A stretch of DNA of 33,157 nucleotides from Prevotella sp. (lineage in GTDB: Bacteria; Bacteroidota; Bacteroidia; Bacteroidales; Bacteroidaceae). The position numbers and the translations under genes are program-made. How positions within the stretch are numbered: the stretch's first letter is position 1; every line of letters starts with the position of its first letter. The notes beneath the pieces were generated by a model that was not told where the DNA came from, searched no databases, and saw nothing but the letters and a program-made list of their open reading frames with translations. The stretch lies in assembly GCA_017443345.1 (NCBI GenBank), contig JAFSNR010000009.1:1-33157 (forward strand), read 5' to 3'. Below are positions 16,252 to 24,921 of this stretch, in pieces.

Positions 16252-18795
16252 ATGCAAGAAAAGAATCCACAAGAGAAAGCAGCAGCCGCAAGACAGGCTG
16301 AGTTAATCATCAATGCTCTGGAGCGTGCCAAAACAAACAACGGCGTATGGCTGAACCCGCAGGAGAAGACTGCACCCCGTTTCTATCCGAGGGGTGTCAC
16401 CGTTTCTGCCTTCAATGCTCTGACGATGGCCCTGCACAGCGACGAGAACGGTTACAAGACCAACGAGTACACGCTGTTCACCGAGGCCAAGAAACGTGGT
16501 GAGGCCGTGCAGTCCAATGAACATGGCGTACCCTTCTACTGGTACAACTGGAAGGAGTACGCGGGCAAGCAGAACCCCGATGACAGAATCAGCAGGGAGG
16601 CTTACCAAGCCCTCGACCCGAAGCAGCAGGAAGGCTACAAGGGCGTGCGCACCCGTGAGGTGCGTACCCTTTTCAACATCGACCAGACCACGATGCAGTT
16701 CGTGGATAAGGCGCAGTATGACAAGGAGGTGAATACGCATGGTACAGCTGGGGAGCGTGAGCATTCCAAGTCGGAAGACAACCATCTGACGATAGCCGTC
16801 AACGATTTCCTCCTGAAGATGCGCGACAACCTCGTCCCCATCCGCAAGGACGGCAGTGGCGTGGCCCACTACGACGAGAAGAAAGACACCGTCTATATGC
16901 CGAGCGAAAAAACCTTTGCTTCCTACAAGGACTTCGCCAATGAGCTGATGCGTCAGGTGGCAGGTGCCACGGGCAGCGTACAGTTGCTGGCGCGTAGCAG
17001 CTCCGGCAATGTGACCTCTCCCGATGATGCGAAAAAGCAGGAACGGCTCATCACCGAACTGGCGGCTGGCAGCAAGATGCTGGAACTGGGTCTTCCTGCA
17101 AGGCTGTCACCCGAAAGCATGAGGATGGTCGATTACTGGCAGAGGGAGCTGAAGGAGAACCCACGTCTCATCGATGTCATCGAGGCAGACGTGAACAATG
17201 CCGTGGATATGATGCACAAGGCTGAGCGCGGCGAGAAGGTGGAGCGTTCCTCCACTGTCAACCGTCAGCAGACCGCTGACCTGCAAGCCGGACTGCCCAA
17301 ACACTTCTTCATCGCAGACGAAATCAAGGAACTGCCCAACAAGGCCAGCAAGGAGTTTGTCCTGGTACGTGACGCGGAATCCAAGAGCGTTGATGTGGTG
17401 TTGCCAGCCGGTGCATCGTTGGAAGTGAACAACGAGGTACCGGGCATGAGCAAGGCGCGTATCGAAAAGGCTCTCCGCAAGGAAGGCTTTGAGCAGGTAC
17501 ACTTCTTCAACATGGACGGTGCCCTGGGCTACCGCCATGATGACAGCTATTTCGCAGGAAAGGAGGTGTCGGTGGACAAACTCAACAACTGGAACCTGAA
17601 CGAAACCGCGAAACTTGATGTCAGCGATGCCGTGCGGCGTGCCAATGCCGTGACCTTCGACAAGGTGCTGATGATGAAGGATGACTGCGGCAAGTGGGCG
17701 ATGTTCCTGAAGCCGGAAAACGAAAAGTCCTTTGCCGTCTATCCCGACAAGGCCGATGTCAACCGTTTCTTCGTGACCATGAAGCAGGGCGACGAGGAAG
17801 CCAGCGACCTGATGCGGCAGGAGATGGCCTCCAAGTACTATGCGATGGCAACCCATGACCCGTCGGTGAAGTTCGACCTCTTCAAGAGTCAGGCCACCGC
17901 AGAGGAGCTGGCACGCATCGAGCGTGTCAACATCTTCAAGACCAAGGGTACGGAGAACAAGCCGGGCATCATCATCTGCTCTCCCACCATCGACGGCAAG
18001 CGGCTACAGGGCAAGGAGGTCAGTCCCTTGCAGTGGCAGTGCATGTGGCTGGCCGATGACAAGCAGGACTACAAGACCCATCTTGCCGCCTCCCTCTTTG
18101 CCGACGTGCTGCGCAAGGAACAGAGCAACTCCGTAGCCGTAGGCACTGACAAGACCGAGCAGGAGGCACAGACGGAGACCAAGGAGCAGACCAAGCAGGT
18201 GGAGTTCCATGAGGAGAACGACAAGCAGGAACGGAAGGAAGAGGAGAAAGCGGAGGAACAAGTCCATTCCGAGAAGAAGGAGGAAGAGAAGCGTCGCAAC
18301 TCACCCGAACAAAAAGAAAAGGAACGACAGGAGGAGAAAGCCAAGGAGGAAGCCACCAAGGCAGCGACCAAGGCCGTCACCGCCGTTGTCCTCTCACCCA
18401 TCATGAAACAGTTCCTGGACTTGAAGAGCAAGCATCCCGACGCGCTGATGCTGTTCCGCACAGGCGACTTCTACGAGACCTATCAGGATGACGCACGGAA
18501 AGCCTCGAAGATTCTGGGCATCACCCTGACCAAGAGCAGCAAGCAAAACGGACCTGATGGTAAACCCGTACAGATGGCGGGATTCCCTTACCATGCCCTC
18601 GACACCTATCTGCCCAAGCTCATCCGTGCCGGAGAGCGTGTCGCCATCTGTGACCAGTTGGAAGCGCCCAAGCAGACTGCCAAGCGCAGTGGCGTGGAGA
18701 CTGCCATGGAAGGCAAACAGGAGGTGAAGGAAGTGGTTACTCCTGCACAGAAGCAGGAAGAAGAACAAACGCAGCATCGCAGTATGCACAGATAA
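16252..18795 (+). CDS. ArdC-like domain fused to MutS mismatch-recognition domain I
   Basis: An 847-residue protein, started at the ATG at 16252. Residues about 40-250 resemble the ArdC antirestriction fold: [25 protein letters not shown] and [12 protein letters not shown] mirror segments of the ArdC gene at 21122. Its HExxH zinc motif is degenerate (NELMR at residues 230-234), so the metalloprotease-like centre is dead. Beyond a charged Glu/Lys-rich coiled linker (about 625-710), residues 716-820 are a near-complete MutS domain [21 protein letters not shown], then [37 protein letters not shown] and RVAICDQLE. Phe740 and Glu742 are the Phe-x-Glu pair that reads mismatches in MutS. There is no MutS ATPase. 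The protein ends in RSMHR. Protection or sensing of incoming single-stranded DNA is my inference. Confidence 0.85.
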   Translation: MQEKNPQEKAAAARQAELIINALERAKTNNGVWLNPQEKTAPRFYPRGVTVSAFNALTMALHSDENGYKTNEYTLFTEAKKRGEAVQSNEHGVPFYWYNWKEYAGKQNPDDRISREAYQALDPKQQEGYKGVRTREVRTLFNIDQTTMQFVDKAQYDKEVNTHGTAGEREHSKSEDNHLTIAVNDFLLKMRDNLVPIRKDGSGVAHYDEKKDTVYMPSEKTFASYKDFANELMRQVAGATGSVQLLARSSSGNVTSPDDAKKQERLITELAAGSKMLELGLPARLSPESMRMVDYWQRELKENPRLIDVIEADVNNAVDMMHKAERGEKVERSSTVNRQQTADLQAGLPKHFFIADEIKELPNKASKEFVLVRDAESKSVDVVLPAGASLEVNNEVPGMSKARIEKALRKEGFEQVHFFNMDGALGYRHDDSYFAGKEVSVDKLNNWNLNETAKLDVSDAVRRANAVTFDKVLMMKDDCGKWAMFLKPENEKSFAVYPDKADVNRFFVTMKQGDEEASDLMRQEMASKYYAMATHDPSVKFDLFKSQATAEELARIERVNIFKTKGTENKPGIIICSPTIDGKRLQGKEVSPLQWQCMWLADDKQDYKTHLAASLFADVLRKEQSNSVAVGTDKTEQEAQTETKEQTKQVEFHEENDKQERKEEEKAEEQVHSEKKEEEKRRNSPEQKEKERQEEKAKEEATKAATKAVTAVVLSPIMKQFLDLKSKHPDALMLFRTGDFYETYQDDARKASKILGITLTKSSKQNGPDGKPVQMAGFPYHALDTYLPKLIRAGERVAICDQLEAPKQTAKRSGVETAMEGKQEVKEVVTPAQKQEEEQTQHRSMHR

Positions 18796-18804
18796 CGAGA
18801 GACG

Positions 18805-20409
18805 ATGGCAAACAATTCCAGACAACAGTATATCGACCAGTATGCGGAGTGCGCCATGGAGCAGATGCGCAGGTACGGCATACCTGCCTCCGTGACCCTC
18901 GCACAGGGCATCATCGAGTCGGCCAACGGCAAGAGCACCCTTGCACGAACCGCCAACAACCACTTCGGCGTGAAGGGCGAGTTCAATGGAGCCTACGTCC
19001 TTGCCAACGACGACAAACCCAACGAAAGGTTCAAGAAGTACGACAACGTGGGACAGAGCTATGAGGACCACAGTAAAGTCCTCATGGCTTCGCGTTACCA
19101 GAAGTATGTCGGCAACCTCTCTCCTGATGACTACAAGGGCTGGGCGGCTGGCATCAAGGCTGGCGGCTATGCTACCGCCAAGAACTATGTCTCCACCATC
19201 GTCGGTGTCATCGAGGGCAGCAACCTCTACAAGTATGACCAGATGGTCATCGAGCAAGCCAAGAGAGAGGGTAAGAAGATTGGCTCTGGCGACTACCGCA
19301 AGGGCGAGGTGTCTGCGTCCACCGCTCAGGCAGCGGCAGCAGCCACCCCCAACGGTCTTTATTCCCTACCTTTGAAAAGGGATGAGTTCATGCTGGTGAC
19401 ATCACCTTTCGGCAACCGACGTGACCCGATGAACCACAGCAGGACGCAGTTCCACAAGGGCATCGACATAGGTTGCAGGAACGAGACACTGCTTGCCACG
19501 GAGAACAATGGTAAGGTGGTCGGCGTGAACCATAATGCCAACACGGGCGGCGGCAAGTCCGTCACCATCGAGTACAACCGTGCGGATGGCAGTAAGTACC
19601 AGACCACCTACATGCACATGTCGAGCATCGACGTGAAGATAGGCGATGCAGTCAATGCTGGACAGAAGATTGGTGTGTCGGGCAACAGCGGCACTCGCAC
19701 GACGGGGCCGCACCTGCATTTCGAGGTGAAGACGATTGCGGCTGACGGCACGAAGCGGAATATCGACCCAGCGGCGTATATTGCGGAAATCAGCCAGAAG
19801 GGAGGACTGTCACAAAAGTTGCTTTACAACGGGAAAGACCTGCTTGCGTCTTACAAGGCAGCCAACCCGCTTTCTACTGAGACACCATCAGTCGCTGCGG
19901 AACAAGAGATAGACACCAATCTTTCTCCCGATGAGTGGATGAAGAAAATCCTCTCTTCGGAAGACAGCGGCCTGGGCATGACTCCCGGCGGCGACCCCGT
20001 GATAGAGATGGCGATGACACTCTTCACTTCCCTCATGGCCTTGGCGGTGCAGATAGACAACAAGAGTGAGGAAGAGAAGATGCAAGCGGCAACCGACGCT
20101 GCCGTAAACAGGCAGATAGACCTCACGTCCCTTTTGCCAAACATGAAGGAATGCAGTCTGTCACTCTCTACGGGAAGTCCCTTGCTGACGGTTGACAACG
20201 GTAGCGTTAGGTTCACTCATGAGCTGACCAATGCGGAAATGACCCGCATCCAACAGACGTTGGGCAACAATGACCTGTCAGATGACGAGAAGCGTCGCTC
20301 CGTAGCCAGCATGGTCAATGGCATCGTGGTCTCGCAGCAGATGTCGCAGAACTACCAGCAGGGCGTGGAAGCACAGCAAAGCCAGCAGGAGGCCGTACAA
20401 CGGAAATAG
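18805..20409 (+). CDS. Bifunctional peptidoglycan hydrolase: GH73 glucosaminidase + M23 peptidase
   Basis: A 534-residue protein with two wall-cutting domains. The N-terminal glucosaminidase (GH73/FlgJ-like) spans about residues 5-155, with catalytic Glu38 in QGIIESANGKS and NNHFGVKGEF following. The M23 domain spans about 190-330: SPFGNRRDP, His217 and Asp221 in HKGID, His271 in YMHMS, and His303 and His305 in PHLHF, all intact. So it should cut both the sugar backbone and the peptides, opening a hole for the transfer channel. It has no signal peptide, so it must be exported by the secretion system itself or by another route. The C-terminal 170 residues are helical and unknown. It begins nine bases after the ArdC-MutS gene. 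Confidence 0.9.
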   Translation: MANNSRQQYIDQYAECAMEQMRRYGIPASVTLAQGIIESANGKSTLARTANNHFGVKGEFNGAYVLANDDKPNERFKKYDNVGQSYEDHSKVLMASRYQKYVGNLSPDDYKGWAAGIKAGGYATAKNYVSTIVGVIEGSNLYKYDQMVIEQAKREGKKIGSGDYRKGEVSASTAQAAAAATPNGLYSLPLKRDEFMLVTSPFGNRRDPMNHSRTQFHKGIDIGCRNETLLATENNGKVVGVNHNANTGGGKSVTIEYNRADGSKYQTTYMHMSSIDVKIGDAVNAGQKIGVSGNSGTRTTGPHLHFEVKTIAADGTKRNIDPAAYIAEISQKGGLSQKLLYNGKDLLASYKAANPLSTETPSVAAEQEIDTNLSPDEWMKKILSSEDSGLGMTPGGDPVIEMAMTLFTSLMALAVQIDNKSEEEKMQAATDAAVNRQIDLTSLLPNMKECSLSLSTGSPLLTVDNGSVRFTHELTNAEMTRIQQTLGNNDLSDDEKRRSVASMVNGIVVSQQMSQNYQQGVEAQQSQQEAVQRK

Positions 20410-20414
20410 TTTTC

Positions 20415-20446
20415 TAACTTCATATTTAACTTCATTATTAACTTCA
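20415..20446 (+). repeat. Three TAACTTCA copies with exact 12-base period
   Basis: TAACTTCA occurs at 20415-20422, 20427-20434 and 20439-20446, each 12 bases after the last, in the 50-base AT-rich gap before the SSB-like gene. It is non-coding. It may be a small protein-binding array, a translation-tuning leader or a simple slippage expansion. Confidence 0.6.
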
Positions 20447-20459
20447 AAATTTCAGTATT

Positions 20460-21122
20460 ATGATTAAGTGTAACGTAACAGTTTGTGGTACCATCAGTCG
20501 CGCAGCGCAGATGCGTACAGGAAAGGAAGGCAAGGCCTTCATGTCTATGAGTGTGAACGTGGTGATTCCCGCCAAGTCGGGCATTAACAAGACGGTGGAG
20601 GTCAGCGTGTCCAAGGACGGCGGTTCACAGGATGAGTGCGCCAGCTATCCCGTCGGCACCCGTGTAGAGGTCGCAGGAACGCTCACCTTCCACAAGAAGG
20701 GCGACGCTTTCTATCTCAACCTCTCGGCCACCGGCATCAACACCTTTGACGCAGGGAACGAGGACGGCATCAAGGGCGACATGGAGTTCCGTGGAACCCT
20801 CGGCAAGAAGATCGAGGTGAAGACGGACAAGAAGGGCAACCCGTTCTGCGTATTCTCTGCCTACAGCAGTGAGAAGAATGGCGAGAACTATGAGTTCACA
20901 TGGGTACGCTTCCTCCAGTTCGGCGAGGACAAAAAGGACTGGATGCAGCCCAAGGTTGGCATCGATGCCAATGGCGAGCTTCAGATGAGCGTCTATAACG
21001 ACCGTCTCGACATCAGCTGCCGTGTCAGCGAACTCTCGAAGTGGGAGAAGAACAGCGGCAACAGCCAATCTCCTAACGTGCAGTCTGGCGATGGCGAAAC
21101 GACCTTATCCGTTGATGCGTAA
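20460..21122 (+). CDS. Single-stranded DNA-binding protein-like, two OB-fold units
   Basis: A 220-residue protein with two SSB-like OB-fold units. The first (residues about 1-95) reads IKCNVTVCGTISRAAQMRTG, AFMSMSVNVVIP and VGTRVEVAGTLTFHKKGDAF; the second (about 105-195) reads MEFRGTLGKKIEVKTDKKGN and NGEDYEF-like strands with VRFLQF. The tail is short and polar and lacks the acidic DDDIPF-type tip of housekeeping SSB. It would coat single-stranded DNA during transfer or entry. It lies just before ArdC, with its TAA stop sharing one base with the ArdC ATG, so the two are translationally coupled. A three-copy 12-base repeat precedes it. Confidence 0.72.
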   Translation: MIKCNVTVCGTISRAAQMRTGKEGKAFMSMSVNVVIPAKSGINKTVEVSVSKDGGSQDECASYPVGTRVEVAGTLTFHKKGDAFYLNLSATGINTFDAGNEDGIKGDMEFRGTLGKKIEVKTDKKGNPFCVFSAYSSEKNGENYEFTWVRFLQFGEDKKDWMQPKVGIDANGELQMSVYNDRLDISCRVSELSKWEKNSGNSQSPNVQSGDGETTLSVDA

Positions 21123-22687
21123 TGGCAAAGGAGAAGAATTACCACAGAGACGGGCCGTCGGCTGAGGACAGGGCGTTGGAGAAGTTTGCCGAGATGATGA
21201 TCGAGAAAATCTCGACGCTCCAGAGCGACTGGAAGAAGCCGTGGTTCACGGAGGGTGCGCTCACGTGGCCGAAGAACCTCTCAGGCAGGGAGTATAACGG
21301 AATGAATGCCATGATGCTGATGATGCACTGCGAGAAGGAGGGCTTCAAGTTGCCCGTGTTCTGCACCTTCGACCGCGTGGTGGGTCTCAACTACGGCAAG
21401 GACAAGGAAGGTGGCAGGAAACCGCTGACCGACGGCGAGGGCACCCCGCTCCCCAAGGTGTCTGTCAACAAGGGCAGCAAGTCCATCCCCGTGTTCATCA
21501 CCACGTTCACCTGCATCGACAAGGAGACGAAGGAGAAAATCAAGTACGAGGACTACAAGCGGATGACCGAGGAGCAGCGTGCGAAATACAACGTCTATCC
21601 CAAGTTGTCCGTCTATAACGTCTTCAACGTGGACCAGACGAACCTGAAAGAGGCCAGACCGGAGCTGTACCGAAAGTTAGAGGAGCAGAACCGACAGGTA
21701 CGTCCGCAGACAGAGGCTGGCGAAGCCTTTTCTTTCAAACCTGTTGACCACATGATTGAGCACGACGAATGGATTTGTCCCATCAAACCGACCTACGGCG
21801 ACAACGCCTACTACAGTATCTCGAAGAAGGAAATCGTCATCCCTGAGAAGGGACAGTTCAAGGACGGAGAGTCGTTCTACAGCAACCTCTTCCACGAGAT
21901 GGCGCACTCCACGGGTGCCGAGGAGCATCTGAACCGCCTGAAGCCCGGACAGAGCTTCGGTAGCAAGGAGTACAGTGCCGAGGAGTTGAAAGCCGAGATG
22001 ACCGCTGCACTCGTCTCACAGCGATACGGCATGACGAAGCACCTGAAGGAGGATTCGGCGGCTTACCTGAAGAGCTGGCTCGACAACCTGCGTGAGGAAC
22101 CTGCTTTCATCAAGACCATCCTGACGGACGTGAAGAAAGCCTCTCACATGATTACTCAGAGGGTGGATGCCATCCAGCTACAGTTGGACAACGGTAACGA
22201 GCAACAACAGGCTACCGAACAGTCACAAGGCAACCTGAAGAACCTTGGCAAGATGGACATTCCCGAATGGAGCCTGAACTATCTGGCCAACGGCGATGCA
22301 ACGAACCTGTCTGACGAGGAAGTGGCCATGGTGGACGCTTTCGTCAAGGAGCATTTCCCAAACGGCTTCATCATGGACATCGACTTCGACGACAGCACGG
22401 AACTGAACCGTTATCCTGCGTTCGGGCCGAGAAACGAAAGCGCGCTGACCGACCGAGGTGAGTTGCCTTATCTGGCCACCAAGACTTTTGCTGTGACTTT
22501 CTACGATGCAACTCAACGTGAAGATGTGTCGCTGAGCGAAAGCAAAACAAGCGAAGAGACAAAGTCAGAGGCTGTAAACACGGAGGCTGCGGAACAAGTC
22601 AATGCGCCCAAGGAAGAAGCCGTGGCTGCCAAAGAACCTCCCAAGGAGGAGCAGGAGGAAGTCGTGGCGTATCGCTTCCACAGATAG
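21122..22687 (+). CDS. ardC: ArdC-family antirestriction protein
   Basis: A 521-residue protein. The N-terminal ssDNA-binding domain of ArdC (about residues 15-190) includes NLSGREYNGMNAMMLMM, a vITTF-type strand and YNVFNVDQTNL. The metallopeptidase-like domain follows, with an intact zinc motif HEMAH at 258-262, STG after it, and the downstream Glu cluster EELKAE at 287-292. Members protect incoming plasmid DNA from restriction, and ArdC of plasmid pSa is known to travel with the transferred strand. The C-terminal 150 residues are acidic and of unknown fold and end in YRFHR. It is the last gene of the plus operon, before a hairpin terminator. It contrasts with the degenerate ArdC-like domain in the MutS fusion. 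Confidence 0.88.
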   Translation: MAKEKNYHRDGPSAEDRALEKFAEMMIEKISTLQSDWKKPWFTEGALTWPKNLSGREYNGMNAMMLMMHCEKEGFKLPVFCTFDRVVGLNYGKDKEGGRKPLTDGEGTPLPKVSVNKGSKSIPVFITTFTCIDKETKEKIKYEDYKRMTEEQRAKYNVYPKLSVYNVFNVDQTNLKEARPELYRKLEEQNRQVRPQTEAGEAFSFKPVDHMIEHDEWICPIKPTYGDNAYYSISKKEIVIPEKGQFKDGESFYSNLFHEMAHSTGAEEHLNRLKPGQSFGSKEYSAEELKAEMTAALVSQRYGMTKHLKEDSAAYLKSWLDNLREEPAFIKTILTDVKKASHMITQRVDAIQLQLDNGNEQQQATEQSQGNLKNLGKMDIPEWSLNYLANGDATNLSDEEVAMVDAFVKEHFPNGFIMDIDFDDSTELNRYPAFGPRNESALTDRGELPYLATKTFAVTFYDATQREDVSLSESKTSEETKSEAVNTEAAEQVNAPKEEAVAAKEPPKEEQEEVVAYRFHR

Positions 22688-22709
22688 GCAACTGCCGCCA
22701 AATCAGTTT

Positions 22710-22741
22710 GAAGGGCACTACTCTCACGAGCGGTGCCCTTC
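22710..22741. terminator. Hairpin terminator between the convergent operons
   Basis: A perfect 9-base inverted repeat, GAAGGGCAC at 22710-22718 and GTGCCCTTC at 22733-22741, with a 14-base loop. It lies 23 bases after the ArdC stop and 46 bases from the end of the minus-strand operon. The following TTCAT tract is weak in T, so termination on the plus strand is likely but not certain. Confidence 0.6.
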
Positions 22742-22786
22742 TTCATAAAACATGCAAGGTATTTTCGCAATGCTGCGATGTTGTTA

Positions 22787-23281
22787 TCAGACCCTTGTGA
22801 CCAGTACATAGCAGTCGAATCCAGGTATGATGGCTTTCTTGCGGTCGAAGATGCGTGAGAAGTCACGTTTCTTTTCCTTGATGCACTGCTGGCATACCCC
22901 TTCGAGTGCGGTGCGCAGCTTGGCTATATTGACATCGAAGGTCTCGATGTACTGCTCTATGCAGCTGTCGCCCATGCACAGGCGCAGTTCGTTACGCTCC
23001 AGTGCATCGGAAATGAATCGGATGCTTTCCTTACCGATACGTTCATGGCGCAGGTGGATGTACGGCACGCGCACGAGGTCGTGAATGACTAACGGCTCAC
23101 CAATCAAAGACGCGGGCTTGCCGCCAATCAGGTTGGCTCTCAGCTTGTCGGCGTTCTTGTTGAGACGGGTACACAGGATGGTCTTCTGGCGTTCTGTGTA
23201 TTCATCGCTGCCATACTTCTTCAGGTACTCTTCTGCCGTCATCTGCAGCAGCTTCTGTGGAGAAACATAATCTATATTCAT
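22787..23281 (-). CDS. Hypothetical protein, last gene of the minus operon
   Basis: A 164-residue soluble protein with helical, charged sequence: SPQKLLQMTAEEYLKKYGSD near the start, and NIAKLRTALEGVCQQCIKEK and RDFSRIFDRKKAIIPGFDCY near the end. It has five cysteines, with CMGDSC and CQQC possibly metal-binding but not in a pattern I recognise. It starts 12 bases after the OmpA-family stop and is the most distal gene of the minus-strand operon. Function unknown. Confidence 0.68.
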   Translation of the reverse strand: MNIDYVSPQKLLQMTAEEYLKKYGSDEYTERQKTILCTRLNKNADKLRANLIGGKPASLIGEPLVIHDLVRVPYIHLRHERIGKESIRFISDALERNELRLCMGDSCIEQYIETFDVNIAKLRTALEGVCQQCIKEKKRDFSRIFDRKKAIIPGFDCYVLVTRV

Positions 23282-23293
23282 AGGGATAGACGG

Positions 23294-24760
23294 TTAAAAC
23301 GACAATACGATACAAGTGTTTCTGTTGGCTTCGAAAGGAGAAAGCACATCCGTTCCTCCCTCGCAGACCATCGTGATACGGTCGGTATCGACCCCTCTGT
23401 CAAGCAACAGACGACGGATGTATTCCGCACGCTGCCGGCTGACGGCATCATTGATGGTCTCTGTACCAGTAGCACTGTCGGCGGCTCCGATGACTTTTAT
23501 ACGCAGCTGATGCTTCTTGGCAACATTGGCTATCTCATCGATGTTGATGACCTGGTTCTTCTCTGTAAGATTGGCCGTGCCGATATGGAAGAAGAAATAA
23601 ATGGGCGAGCCGATGGCTGCGTTGCCGTTCTTCAGCATGTTCCAATAGTCGTTGTCGGAGGCGTTTGAGCCAGCATTTAGGTTATCAGAATTTTCCTCTG
23701 ATTCTGTATGATTGCCGTTGCGTTTCTTCCAGGCATGTGGCAGAGTTGCCGGATTGCCGTCCCAGTCCTTGTTCGCCAGACGCGCTTTCAGACTGTTCAA
23801 GCCAGAATAGTCGTTCTTCGGATAGAGGCTCTTTGTCGTGGTGTTGTCCACATCGGATAGTGAACCCTTGTACAGGTCGAGCAGTCCTTCTATCTCCAGA
23901 ATCTTGCGGTATTCTGCCAGACAACGCTCATCATGCTTCAGACGTTTGGACAAACGGTGGTTGCCCTCGGACAGACTGTTGTACTGCTTCATCAGCCAGT
24001 CATTCTGGGTGATGTAAGGCCGTGCATCGACGACACGTTTGAAGCCTACCTTACCCAAAGTAACGGACAGACCAGCACCCAGCGTGAGCATATTGTCACC
24101 AAAGCGGCTGGCAGTGCCTATGGCATCGAAGTTCTTCATCGTGGTCATTCCACTGAGTTCGGCTGTGAGGTGGAGGCGGTCGGTAAGGTGGTAGCGGGCT
24201 TCCAGTCCGTAGGCAAAAGCGAAGGGATGGCTGCCACTTACATGACCAGTTACACCGTTGGCGTTCCAGTCAGAGTTGTGCGCCATACCGATACCCAAGA
24301 ACGGTATTACGTCCCACCGTGACAATCCCTGCTCGTTCTGGCGAACGAATGCGGTCAGGTTGTACATGAAGTCTGCGTGGACGAACTGGTAGTCCATCCT
24401 GGCAAACTCCGTATTCTTGAACTGGAAGCCTTGGAATGCCAAACGTCCACCGACGGCTGGCGTGAACCACTTGCCGATGCCCACCTGGAAGGCGGGTGTC
24501 ACACGGTCGAACACGTCACCGCATCCGAGGGGTGAACCCATAAAAGCAGAGGCACCGCCTTTCACCTCGACGAACCAGTTGCTGCCCCAGCCGGATGCCA
24601 CATTCGCATTTCTGAGATAGGTGGGCTTCAGGGACTGCAATAGATACTCCGTCGGGATGTCTGCCTTGACATCGAGCGTGTCTGCGCCCGTCTGCTGTCC
24701 ATGAGCCACTGTTGTCAGTGCCAGGCAGAACATGGACATAACAAATAACTTTTTCTTCAT
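23294..24760 (-). CDS. OmpA-family outer membrane protein
   Basis: A 488-residue protein with a signal peptide (MKKKLFVMSMFCLALTTVAH, cleavage near GQQ). Residues about 60-255 alternate polar and hydrophobic strands (GSNWFVEVKGGASAFMG; MYNLTAFVRQNEQGLSRWDV; HLTAELSGMTTMKNF), consistent with an eight-stranded beta-barrel. A helical linker follows, and the C-terminal OmpA/peptidoglycan-binding domain (about 375-488) has IYFFFHIGTANLTEKNQVIN, AVSRQRAEYIRRLLLDRGVD and a final NRNTCIVLSF. It should anchor the outer membrane to the wall. Sitting just downstream of the relaxase gene, it may serve mating contact or envelope stability in the element; that is inference. Confidence 0.87.
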   Translation of the reverse strand: MKKKLFVMSMFCLALTTVAHGQQTGADTLDVKADIPTEYLLQSLKPTYLRNANVASGWGSNWFVEVKGGASAFMGSPLGCGDVFDRVTPAFQVGIGKWFTPAVGGRLAFQGFQFKNTEFARMDYQFVHADFMYNLTAFVRQNEQGLSRWDVIPFLGIGMAHNSDWNANGVTGHVSGSHPFAFAYGLEARYHLTDRLHLTAELSGMTTMKNFDAIGTASRFGDNMLTLGAGLSVTLGKVGFKRVVDARPYITQNDWLMKQYNSLSEGNHRLSKRLKHDERCLAEYRKILEIEGLLDLYKGSLSDVDNTTTKSLYPKNDYSGLNSLKARLANKDWDGNPATLPHAWKKRNGNHTESEENSDNLNAGSNASDNDYWNMLKNGNAAIGSPIYFFFHIGTANLTEKNQVINIDEIANVAKKHQLRIKVIGAADSATGTETINDAVSRQRAEYIRRLLLDRGVDTDRITMVCEGGTDVLSPFEANRNTCIVLSF

Positions 24761-24821
24761 TCTTGTTTGGTTTTTGATTTTACATTTTATGAGTAGTATA
24801 CTGATTTTGGCACAGTGTAAT

Positions 24822-24860
24822 CTGGCATTTATACATTCAGGCTTTTGCCTTTAATGCCAG
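24822..24860. repeat. Nested inverted repeat between relaxase and OmpA genes
   Basis: Outer arms CTGGCATT (24822-24829) and AATGCCAG (24853-24860) enclose AGGC-TTTT-GCCT (24839-24850). The 160-base gap between these genes holds no ORF I can support. It may terminate or attenuate relaxase transcription, protect mRNA ends, or be a protein-binding site; there is no T-tract on the minus strand to make it a clear terminator. Confidence 0.45.
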
Positions 24861-24921
24861 TTTGATGTGGCTATTCGATATGAAACTCTACTGTATGGAA
24901 GTGGCAACCTATTTTTGCGGT

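Noticed and set aside
17107-17856. Long minus-strand open frame of 249 codons
   Set aside because: It is antisense to the ArdC-MutS gene, which has clear domains; the frame is open only because of the codon bias of the GC-rich coding strand.
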